From Dasyornis broadbenti (lineage: Eukaryota; Chordata; Aves; Passeriformes; Dasyornithidae), in NCBI GenBank assembly GCA_013397935.1, contig VZRN01005888.1:332243-396242 (forward strand): 64,000 nucleotides of DNA, given 5' to 3'. Both the position numbers and the translations under genes were made by a program. This document shows positions 39,591 to 50,314 of the stretch, one piece after another (the stretch's first letter is position 1; every line of letters starts with the position of its first letter). A model generated the notes under the pieces. That model was not told the origin of the DNA, did not search any database, and saw only the letters and a program-made list of their open reading frames with translations.

Positions 39591-39723
39591 ATCTTTTCAA
39601 TTTGTGTTTGAACAGCCAGGCAGCTATCATGGCATGCATGGTTACGAGAATAGGCTTTTCATGAAGCAGGACCAGAATCTCTTGAGAGAATGCCAGAAAG
39701 ACAAAAGTTCATGTCTTCCCTAG
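39591..39723 (+). other. Sense exon-like open segment
   Basis: Following TTGTTTTAATGGCCACAG, one frame (after one base of a split codon) is open for 43 codons to TAG, reading SFQFVFEQPGSYHGMHGYEN and then LFMKQDQNLLRECQKDK. It could be a terminal exon. The opposite strand is also open over part of it. No partner exon with matching phase was found, and the protein is not recognised. Confidence 0.15.
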
Positions 39724-40332
39724 TGTTTGCTATAGCTGAAGGACATTCAAAATATCCTGAATTTGCTTCATATTATATTACTTCACTACTGGTTTTGTGT
39801 CCTGGTATTTCCTGCTGCTGCAGCCCTTTGAAAAATTTTTAATACCTCTCAGATATATGCATATCTTTTTCCATTTTCAAGACATGTCCTGTTTCCTCTT
39901 AAGTAGAATTCAGACATTAAAATAGCAATAACTTATGAGTCTTTAAATCCACGGACATTGCAAATATTACATAGATTTGAATATCGATGCTATAGTCACC
40001 AGTTTATCAATTTGTTTAGAGCACAGAAATTAACATTCAGTGAGACAACATAAGTCATCATGAACTTATGAGGGTTTTTTTCTGAAATCAATTACTACAG
40101 TTTTGTTGCCGTATCTTTACAGAATTATTCTGGTTTTTTTTTTTAATTGCCTTAAGACAGATTCTATTAATATGCAGGTGTTATGCTGTGTGCTGATTTC
40201 AGAGAAGCTCATTACAAAATGCTAAACACAAAGGGGCAGATTCCCTGGTCTGTCAAGATCACTTCACATTCAACTTTACAATTTCCAAAGTGAATCTAGA
40301 GAAGTTGATAATGTGCACTAGAAAATACTCAC

Positions 40333-40438
40333 CTTGTGGGTGAAATTCTCATTGATATCCTCAACTTCATCTGCTGCCATGTTCTTTTTCTCCTGCTCCC
40401 TGTCCTCCTTTTGAGCATGAATAGCAGCATTAAACAAT
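40333..40438 (-). CDS. Candidate antisense exon, 106 bp (exon 2 of a possible nested gene)
   Basis: On the - strand the acceptor is GATTTTCCTGTTTCACTTAAAG and the donor is CACAAG|GTGAGT, a full consensus. The exon is one base plus 35 codons: LFNAAIHAQKEDREQEKKNM, then AADEVEDINENFTHK. The first base completes AGA with the two bases left by the candidate exon at 44071-43977, so the two join in frame. The product would be charged, helix-prone and soluble. I know no protein with this sequence. It is nested in reverse within the 29-kb AKAP6 intron. Confidence 0.3.
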
Positions 40439-43400
40439 CTTTAAGTGAAACAGGAAAATCCAACAAGTAAAAGCCAAAATGTGAGTAGCGACAATGCTGT
40501 CCATGAGCAAAAATTAAATCTAAACCCATTGTTTTTTATTTATATCAGGGCCAAGTTATCAGAAATTTGCTTGCTAAGAGTCCTAGAAAGAACCAAGCAC
40601 CTTCAGAATCATCAAAATGTGTGTATTTGAGTTTACCAGCCTCTGCAAAAATAGTTCATCTTCTCTATGTTTTGGTTCTATAAATTGTAATCCCAGAAAC
40701 ACCAAACAGAGATAACTCAAGATCAGTGCAAATCAACTGTTTTCATGTTTGATTCTTGCAGTAACTTCATACTTTCACAGACATTCAAGCTATTGGCAAA
40801 AATATAAGATAAAACAGCTGGAAGTTAAAAGTAAACAAATTCAAACTAGAAATGACCCATACATTTTCTAACAGTGAAAGAAGGTAGTTGTTTATCACTT
40901 TACCAAGACATTCTGTGAATTTATCATTTTTGTGTCTTTAAGTCAGGGACAGATGCAATAACAAAAAATTTTCTCCAAGCCAGAAATTTGAGAGCTTAAT
41001 ATAGGCAGAGAAGATAAGATTAGGGTGCATTTTATACAAGTGGGGAGGTTAGATTACGACAATTTCTTGAACTTCAGATCTGTGAATCAACCCAAGTTTT
41101 CTCAGAGAATATTTTGGCAGAATGCCATTAGAGATGAGAAGGAGCTTTCAGCTTTCATCACACCAGCAAATAGCAGAGTTCACATATAGCAGAAGCATAA
41201 ATCCTTGAGAACAGACACCTGAAATGAGGGAAATAGAAAGAAACAGAAGGAAAGTTTCTTTTATTTCTGTCTTGGTAGTTATTCTGTCACAAAATGAGTT
41301 CACTGTCACTGCATTCTCATATTCTTTTAAAGGTAACTATTAGTGTTGGTTCCTAAATGTCTTTGAGAATATAACATTTCTTGTGTGTAGAGCTGAGGTA
41401 TTTTCTGCAGTGACTAAAATGTAGTGTAAGTGCTATAACTAATTTTTTTTCAGTCTAGTGAGAACAAACAGTGTTAAGTAGTTCTGAGCTCAGAGAACAT
41501 ATTCTCTTGGACAGAATAGTGGAGCGACTATGGAAAGACTTGTGTTCCCACATCAGATATCTTCCCTGAGACTGTACATGACATCTATCTGTACCTCAGT
41601 TTCCCATTTTAAATTGAAAATAATATTTCTATACCTCACATGACTGTTGCAAGTCTGCAATTCACTGGAGCATAGCAATCTTGAGCCTGTAAAAGACTTC
41701 ATGTTGTGTACCCTTGCTGGTGGCCTTTTGAAAGAGGCAAAGTGGCTTTCCTAGGCATAGCAGCTGTTGGAGATACAGAGAGACTGGCTTTCAGCATGTT
41801 CTGGATTGTTTAGTTTCCAACATTTCTACACAGACTTGAAGTTAATAGTCACATCTCATTCCATCACATCACAGTATAACAGGGCCATATTTCTGTTTCT
41901 GGTGGTTCATGAGCACATTTCACATGTTCCTTAGAAGATACAGGGGTCTTAAAGAGTAAGCCAAATGTCACATTCAGGTAGCCAGAAGCAGGATTTTTTG
42001 TCTTTTTCCCTTTTCCTATTATGTGTGTGGTAGTTCTGCTTATTTTTATTGCTTCGGTTTTGTCTGTGCTAACTTATTTTAAATATTAAAATATTATTAC
42101 ATTCAAAATCTTCATTCATACAAAGGAACTCAGTCTAATTTTCTAAGACTCTGGAGGTTAAAACAAAATTGCTTTATCATGTATATTAGCTTTTAGAAAC
42201 TATAGCCACGGTGATATAGTCCTTTAAATGTTATTCAGCAAATATAGTGGCTTTGTTAGTGTTCTAGAATTGAAATACATCTTGGAAAAAGTTATTTCAC
42301 CTTCAAGATTATCTGGCTCTTGCTGAAGAAACATAGCATTGTCCTGTTTTGGTCACCAGTGAGGAAGATGGGAAGCATCTGTATTAAATACTCACAGGTC
42401 TGTCAGAGTGTTATCAGTCTCAGATATTCTGAAGAAGTCTAGTTCTTAGTTCTTGCTGTTCAGTTATCTTTATATGCTTAGTTTGTTTTAGGGACTATTG
42501 AACTTCCAATTGATAAGGCCAAAAATGATCACTGCTATAGCATTTCCTATCAAAGCTGTTAATAACATAAAAAATGAAATATTTTCTTCTAATTTAAAAT
42601 ACTCCAATGACATTTGTGAGGTGTACAACTTCTTGCCAACTCTTCTAATTTAAAACATTATCTGTTCGAGGAAAACATATGTTAGAAATTTTTAATTCAG
42701 TGATAGGAAAGACACTAATGAAATATGCATGTATGAATTTTGTATTGCATAAGTTTCTTCTTTCTTGAAATGTGATTAAAAGCCAAACATCTGGATTATG
42801 TTTAAAAAGCTTGAATTTCCAGTTTTCAGAGAGATTCAATCTATTTTGACACTGTACATTTAGCCTTAACATTTTCAGCATGCTGTTAACATTACTTGAT
42901 ATTGTAAAAAAAAATAAGTTCAAGTTTAAACAAAGTTGGACTTCTCCTATTGCTAAAAATGTTTTCTGAAATAGCTTTTTCTACAGCATTCACACAGACA
43001 TAATGTAGGCTGTGTCAGCAGTTCAGTTTTATATTTGCTCATGAGAGCAGTTTGTATTTGATCATAAAAATAACATTCCAAATTGTGAGTATTTTTTCTT
43101 TTGTATAAAAGTACTATGTTTTTTCCTAGAATAGTATTAAAAATGAAATACTGAGTTCCTAACAACTTATAAAATTCTTATAAAATGAGATTAATCCACT
43201 CTAAACACTGATAATGTCATGGAGGAGCCAACTTTCTCCTTTTGTTTTAATAACATCAATGTGTACTGGAAAAGTGACTTGCTATTATTTGCTGTGTCTC
43301 TTGAAAGGTTCAGAGTATGGCTCTCTGCAGATGGTCATTGGCAGTTAACTTTAAGACTTACTTTTTAACAAGTTTTAGCATTAGTTTTGATACCATTGTA

Positions 43401-43626
43401 ATGGTATTGCTGTAACAGGAATTGCTGTGTGTGCCAGTGTTTTAGATAGTGGAGATCTTTTAGCATTCCTCATGGACCTGCTACATGTGCCAACTTTGAC
43501 TAAGAAAAGGGGCATTATGAGGAAAAAGTCAAATAGCACATTTTAAAAACTATAGTTTTCACTTTATTTAATATCATCCAGGATGTACATTTAAAATAAA
43601 AATTGCATTTTTCTTTACAACTGTAG

Positions 43627-43690
43627 GACAAATTGAGAAATCTGCTGTCAACATCCTTTCCAGTCAGCACATAGATGGGCTGTCAAACAG
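43627..43690 (+). other. Sense exon-like open segment, 64 bp
   Basis: The acceptor TTTTCTTTACAACTGTAG and the donor AAACAG|GTTTAAG flank 20 codons in the only open frame: QIEKSAVNILSSQHIDGLSN. Entry needs one upstream base and exit leaves two. The next sense candidate at 44894 requires one, so they do not connect directly. Identity is unknown. Confidence 0.15.
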
Positions 43691-43976
43691 GTTTAAGTTC
43701 TGTCGTGTAAGAAAAAGTTCAGTTACTTTACAAATCTTGTTGTTGCTCTAGATGCTACAGGTAGTGAGAAACTGAGGTCCACATGTTCTGAGGTTAGAGG
43801 CTGAGCAAAGTAGATGCAATGTTTTTCTGACCTTGCTCAAAGCCTGCGAAGACTGTAGGGCTGTTATCACAGGCCAAGGATGACTTTCTTTTCTCACAGT
43901 GGACAAGGTCTAGTTATTTGCCTTACTAAAGGCACTGTGCCTTAAGTGGTGGGTGTACTGATCTTTGTGGAATTAC

Positions 43977-44071
43977 CTGTTCTTTGCTGGAGACTGAGTT
44001 CTGCCTCTGTTGATCTGAGGAGCTTCAATTTCCGTTTGGATCTTTTTGCAGCGGGGATCCTCTTCTCCCAT
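43977..44071 (-). CDS. Candidate antisense first coding exon of a possible nested gene
   Basis: On the - strand an ATG at 44071-44069 opens a frame of 31 codons plus two bases, MGEEDPRCKKIQTEIEAPQI then NRGRTQSPAKN, ending at AACAG|GTAATT. An in-frame TGA lies upstream, and a possible acceptor TTATTCGCTCTTCTAG sits at 44146-44161, so 44145-44072 could be 5' UTR. The two leftover bases AG plus the first base of the candidate exon at 40438 give AGA. The joined frame is 67 residues, with no stop before the next donor. I do not recognise the family. Another frame of the same exon is also open, which weakens the case. Confidence 0.28.
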
Positions 44072-44893
44072 GAAAAAGTATAGTAAACACGTAAGAAGAT
44101 GAGGATCCAGAGATATTCTACCTCAAACATATCCCAGTAGTGTTGCTAGAAGAGCGAATAATTTATTTGTAGATTTTTAGTCAAGTTTCTCTCATGGAAG
44201 GCTGTTGCTGATCACCTTTAGCATTCAAGCTGGGTAACAATGGAATAAGGACTTCAGAAAAGCCAGTCTGTGAAAGATAAATGCACAGGAACATCCATTT
44301 CAAAACAGAATGATGCCTGTAACACACAGCCTGACAATAGTAGGTGCATTTGGAATTAAATCTTTGTGTAGAGGAGTTCCAATTTTATGTTTCATGCATA
44401 CTGCAAAAGCAGGCACAGCTTAGCAGAAGAGAGGATAACAGGTTATAAATGATTTTCTTTGAATATCTTCAAAAAAATCTCCATAATCTTACAACGTTGT
44501 ATTTTATTTTGTAAAAATGTAAATGTAAAAGTGTATCTGTATGAGATTTCAAGAATTTCCAGCCAAGGATAGAGCTCCAACTACACCTTTTTTATTTCCA
44601 GGCAGAACATTTTCTCTGCCTTCAAATACATTTTCTGCTCAATAATGGACTAAGTGTAGTATTAGACCAGTATTTTGGAATCTCCATTACTCTGTGGGAG
44701 TCTTTTTCCCTCAAAAAAAAAATATACATGAACGTTAACCCAACAGTATAGTAGCTATTAATTCCTAAAGAGCACCATTTTTTATTTATTTACTATCAAT
44801 TCTCCAGGCAATTACATAAATGTAAATTTAGCTAAATCAATGTCTAATATGTTAAGCATGTCTGTTGGTTGCATCTGTACTTGTTTGTATCAG

Positions 44894-45030
44894 AAGTCAC
44901 ACCTCTGGTGCAAGGTTTGAAAACAAATGCTAAACCAGCAGCATTGTCACAAGCAATGCAAGACCAATCTCAGAAATTCTTTCATAAATCAGCCAAAGAT
45001 CCCAGTAAAACCTATGGTTTTCGAGATTGA
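44894..45030 (+). other. Sense exon-like open segment
   Basis: After CTTGTTTGTATCAG, two bases and 44 codons run to TGA: VTPLVQGLKTNAKPAALSQA, then MQDQSQKFFHKSAKDPSKTYGFRD split over 44956-45027. The residue mix looks like a real protein and unlike typical AT-rich intron. No upstream exon with the right phase was found. It lies 0.75 kb from the antisense candidate exon, on the other strand. Confidence 0.2.
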
Positions 45031-45607
45031 TAGGTTGCTAAGCATGAAGTGTACCAACTCTGTGGCCTTACCTGAACTGCACTATAACCTGTGCAGTGCC
45101 ACCATGTTCTAACATCATCTGCCAGGGTTTGCCTTTATTTGTAGGTGGGTGGCCATCTCGGATCTAGTGGGCTCTTATGCACGTGATCCTGGATTACCCT
45201 CACCCTGTGAATTCAAACGACTGTATTTTGGCTATGTGTTCTCAGCAATTTAATTATATTTAAAAACTGGTTAATAGTATAGTAAATATCTGGTATTGCT
45301 ACAAAATTGCATTCTGAAGGTAATGGGATTGAATTTCAACACAAGTTGACACTCAATTACAATTTCCATATATCTAGTGAATAAACCAGTTCTTGGCTGC
45401 TATATTAAGGTGAATGTCTTCCTGCTTAACTGAACATTGTGCAAGACAGGCCAAGTGCATAATAAAGCCAAATCGAGGCTAATATACCCACTCAAATTTT
45501 CATTGTTTGTATAAAGTAGTAAGCTTGCAGAACAAACTCATGGATGTGGTTTCAAAAAAATTTAAATAATCAATATTTGAACAAAATTCCACTCTATTTA
45601 GAAGCTT

Positions 45608-45650
45608 AAAAAAGAAAAAAAAAACCAGGAAAAAACCCCCAAAACAACCA
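45608..45650 (+). repeat. A/C-rich tract
   Basis: A-rich sequence passes into AAAAACCCCCAAAACAACCA. Confidence 0.7.
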
Positions 45651-46229
45651 AGGCTTTAAAAGTTCTTGCTGAATTACTGCCATCAGCCAGTAGATCCATG
45701 GGGCTTGTTCGGCTAAAAGCCACAACAGACTTTGTAATGCAATGATGTAATCTTGGCTTTGTGTCATTTATATTCAACCTAAAAAAACAATTTTCCTGAA
45801 TAGACAGGCTGACAACAATATTGTTCGGTGTTGGTTTTTATTTGGATTGTTTCCAAATGATTCATATGCCTCCACAGCAACACCCCATGCCCGCGTGAGT
45901 TTTTACTCTGAATTCCAAAGTTTCCCCTTTTTCCTCACGTTTTATTTTGCTTTTAAAGTCCCAGTTATGTTTGTGAAACTAACCAGCTCGGCCACAAAAT
46001 TAGGATGTATCTTGCAGAGTGCATTCATTTTACTTTTTGCATATTTTTCCCGAGGTCATGTCAAGGTTAGTTTGAATTCCATCCTACATTAAGACTTCTT
46101 TCACAGCTATTTAGCTCTGCAGCCTGCGCCCCGCTGGGGTCTGCCCCTTGGGCACGTCAAAGCTTCAGACCTGACAAATCACACGCAGATGAAGCTGTAC
46201 AGTTTTTTAAACAGTTTCATCACTAACAT

Positions 46230-46260
46230 GGGGGTTTTTTGGGGTTGGGTTTTTTTTCNT
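46230..46260 (-). repeat. G/T-rich tract with an N
   Basis: GGGGGTTTTTTGGGGTTGGG followed by T and an N at 46259. This is the reverse orientation of the A/C-rich tracts listed elsewhere. Confidence 0.7.
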
Positions 46261-47599
46261 ATCCTGAAGACTGATTTCCATATGGAAAATTCCCTTTCTC
46301 AGGCGACTTGTAAAATAGAAATGGTGTTGTATAGTATGTGCCACTCACAGATCCCCAGAAACTGAAAGCACTGCAGATCCTCTTTAATAACATACTATAG
46401 CTCCTTGTCTAATATACCTAATCATACTGTTAATACCTATTTGCACTGAAGAGCCTAAAATTATAAAGGCTAAAAAATACTCAAAAATTGTCATTCATAC
46501 TGCTAACCTGTTAGTTATCCAGGAGAGCTGTTAGCTCTGTTCACAGGAATAAACTTCTGGCATCCTTGGGATTACTCAGATGAGTAAATGTTCATCGGTG
46601 TCAAGAAATGTCATTGTGCTTCAGCAGCAATCCTTAGGGAACTTGGGAAATTTTAAGTGGGTGTATGTGTGTGTATATATATAATTAGCTTCACAACTAT
46701 CTGCAGGGCTTTCACCACCTACATTCATGCACAGACAGACAGACCCACACACTTCCCATGCATACGTCGCCGCATAAAAAATGGTTTGAAACATAGAATG
46801 CAGTTTGTAGGTTAAAATACATTTTCTAAAATTCTTAGCTGTAGACTGCTATCTGTTTTTTAGCATTTTGTGAAACTAATGGTGCAACACTATTTCCTGT
46901 TTAATTGATGATGTTAAAATGCCTGGCTGCTAATGAGTGTATTAGCAAACAATATGCCCTTAACAAGCTTAAGCAGCTCAGGATTTTAAAAAGCAGCTTA
47001 CTGTCCTCCTCATTTTTATAAGACAAAATGTACTGCCTTCCACAAATTGCTTGATCGACTGATGAAGTACTATAATTATAGTTGTATTGCAGTTTTGACA
47101 AAGCCACAATAACAGATTGTAGTTTAGTCTCCACTCTAGGCACACAACTCTTTGCATTACAAAACCCAGTTTTACTGGTCTAATTCTTTCTGAGAACAAA
47201 AGGCACCTGGAGATGTTAACTATATACTAAAAGAAAACTTGGAATCTAGGAAATAATAATATTGAAACATGACTTTTCTTCTCGCTGTTAGTTCATTGGG
47301 AATGGTATCTAATGAAGAGTTGTCTAAAGGCTTGCTTGTTTGGAACTAATTAAAGACAGATATCCTAAATAGAAAAAGGATCATGGGAATTACATTAGGT
47401 GTCTGGAGACTTGTTATTCTTTTGGTACTCTGAGTAGATTGTGGAAGTTATTAGGGATTCAAGAAATAAGACAAGCTAATAAAAAGTTCTATTTTTCTGG
47501 TTATTGGCCAACTATTGTATTTTTGTTTGCAATAAGATTTGTGCCAACAGGCTAGGGGCTTGAATAAAACATTTAAACATTTGTGCATTAACACATTAT

Positions 47600-47870
47600 G
47601 GTGAAAAGAGAGTCTTGTGCTTTCACTCAGTGCATTTCAGCCTTCAATTAATGTGAAAGCACTACAATGCCTATGCAACTTCTCTTGCCTAGTGGTGCAC
47701 CATTTATCATTGCAGTTTTACATTGACCTTGACACCCACTTCATTAGAATAAAGATTGTCTACCATTTAGGTTACATTGTTCCTCTGCACAGAGACCCCA
47801 TGCAAATTTCTGTTCAGATAGAAGAGCTGTGAGCCTGTCAGAGGTCATCTGCATTAAATGATTGCAGCTA
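47600..47870. promoter_or_regulatory. Candidate intronic enhancer (motif-dense)
   Basis: It contains a perfect oestrogen-related-receptor-type half site TGACCTTGA (47724-47732), a perfect octamer ATGCAAAT (47800-47807) and an AGGTCA. ERR factors act in heart and muscle, where AKAP6 is expressed, but the link is inference. Confidence 0.22.
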
Positions 47871-48256
47871 TTTTCCAACTGCTTCTTTTCATTCTACTCA
47901 ATTCAGGCTAGGAGGATCAATCAAGCCCTCTGCCTGAAACAGTGGGACTGCTGGGAATATAACTGTTTTTGGTAGTAGTGGATATGCCCTAAACAGTATT
48001 AAATATTTAATATAAATTCATTAAAGGGCGCACAAAGTCTTCAAAAAGATATTACATATATAGTAAAATTTAAAGTATTGGGATCACTTTTCTTAAAAAA
48101 AAGGCAGAACAATGGATACCAAGAGCATAATTTTTTAATATAGGCGAAATTCAGTTCAGGAAGTTGCTTAATATTTTTTTCAATGTGTTTATTTCTCAAG
48201 CTGCCACAGAAGGGAATGCATAGCAGAAGTGTAATCTGCATTTGCTACCTCTGAAA

Positions 48257-48280
48257 CAACAAAAAAAAAAAACCACAACC
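48257..48280 (+). repeat. A/C-rich tract
   Basis: Twelve A are followed by CCACAACC. Confidence 0.65.
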
Positions 48281-49264
48281 AAGGTGTCTGTAGGGGTTTA
48301 AGACAAAAGTGCTAAGATTTGTTTTGTTTTATAGGCATGCACCCATGTGCACATGCCCTCTCACACAAATACATATTATGCTGTTGTGCTTATTTGTAGG
48401 GGAAAAAGGCAAATGGAAATAAGTTAGCACTCTCCTTCTTGAGTTTTCCAAGTGATATAATTGGAATTAAATTATTAATTGGAGATACTTAAAAAAGATT
48501 GTTTTATGATCTTCTATTACAGAATTTGCAATTCATTTTAATATTTGTAGTTTGATTTATATCAAAGATAATGCAATCTATGTCCAATTAACAATACATA
48601 GCCAATGTAATATGATTTCCAGATCATGCAAATGGAATAAACTAGAAGAGGAAAAACTGATTCTTAACCTCAGATGTAATTTGCTCTGTGAGTTCTGGCA
48701 ATTTTAAATGACATTGCACTTTTTAATTTTTCCAAAGGCTCAGCAGCAAATTTATCCCAATCAAGAAAGCCTATTATTAATTTACAAGGACAGTTGTAGG
48801 AGTCTTTATAATTTCTCTGTGCAATTATTTGCCATAAATTGCTAATAGAGAAATACATGAAGTTTGGAAGAAACAGAAACTGCTGTTCATCTAGACAGAT
48901 CGCACTACACAGATCTTGAATGTAGTCCAGAGGTTCTAGTGCTATTGACAACATAAGAAATATAACCAAGCTTCTGGACAGTTTCTAAAATGTTTCACAC
49001 TGACAGTACCAAAAAGGTAGAAGCATTAAGAGCTATTGTGAAGGGTAGGCTGGCCTCTAGCAGATTCCTTCACTTTGCTTGTATACAGCTGAGCTTTGGA
49101 CCCTGGACTTTGGAATAAAAAGACTCTTTGTTCACCACTGAATGGCATTAGGCATGGGCTTCCTAAGGGGCCACCATGAAGCCTAGCATGAAGAGTGCAA
49201 ACATTATCCAGAAAGCACTGAGAATGTGTGTGAAGAGATGATGGACAAATATTGCCATATATGC

Positions 49265-49280
49265 ATATATATATATATAT
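49265..49280. repeat. AT microsatellite (8 copies)
   Basis: Eight perfect AT units. Confidence 0.85.
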
Positions 49281-49796
49281 GTGTTTCTATATATTTATAT
49301 TACCTATTTGGTGAATTTGCTTGCAGAATATTCTTTACTCAATTTTATGCATGCAGTATATTTTGCAAATATGTGCCGCTGCTGACTGTGCACATGCAGA
49401 CACTGAGGGTATGTGTCTGTATTTATTGGTGTCTGCCACACTGAAAACACCCCAAAAGGCAAATTTTTAAAGTTTGCAGGTAAAACTAAAGTAGCAGGTC
49501 ACTCAGTTCCAATCTCAGTTGTATATCTCACAGTGCCATCTGACTGAAGATACTGTGTTAGCATGTGAATGATGGAATGCAGAACATCTACAAATAGCAC
49601 ACCCTTATTCCAGTAATGGAGAAAGTTCATTGGCTTAATTCTTCTGTACTTCGTAGCCATAGCTCCACTGTGTGTTCAGTATGTCTGGTCTCTTTTCACT
49701 ATAACCAACAGAAGCACCATACAAAAGTCTTACAATGGATGTCTTAATCTCTCTGTGTGCTTTTAGAGCATTATTTTGAATTCCATCATGCAGGCC

Positions 49797-49814
49797 TTTT
49801 TTTTTTTTTTTTTT
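49797..49814. repeat. Poly-T run
   Basis: Eighteen T followed by a C/T-rich stretch to about 49826. Confidence 0.85.
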
Positions 49815-50290
49815 CTTTTCTCTTCTGAAGTTTTATTACAACAACAGAATTCCCAGGGAGCTTTAAGGGCAAGGTTCGCATAATATTGCCCTAAAGTTTT
49901 GCTCAAGGGGTGGAATCTGCTGATCTCTTATCATCTTTTTGTGGAGTTTCTCTTTCTGAAAGATGCAGTGCTCAGCCTTACAGAGTTGTTAACTGTGTAC
50001 AGATTTTTTTTTTATTGTTTACCAGACAGTGCACATCTACGAACCTTTCATGATGATTTCTTTCTCTGACCTCTCAGTGACTAGGCATCTTGTTCCTTAA
50101 CACTGAGAGAGGCTGAAAAATGCTTGAGTTGCTCAATGTGTGCCTTCTATACCAGTTTCAAAATGGCTTATTCTTCTGGTTTCCATGGTGACAATTAACA
50201 CTGTTACAAGGCATTGTTCCAGTCTCCATTTGGACAGAATTTTCGGGTGTGATTTTTCACACAAAAAATGTTTTATATAATTTTTTTAAG

Positions 50291-50314
50291 GAAAAAAAAA
50301 AAAAAAGAAAAAAA
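50291..50314. repeat. Poly-A run
   Basis: A run interrupted by a single G. Confidence 0.8.

Noticed and set aside
48670..48969. 99-codon antisense frame
   Set aside because: It lacks splice sites and a recognisable domain, and the composition is mixed hydrophobic. Conservation would be needed to take it further.
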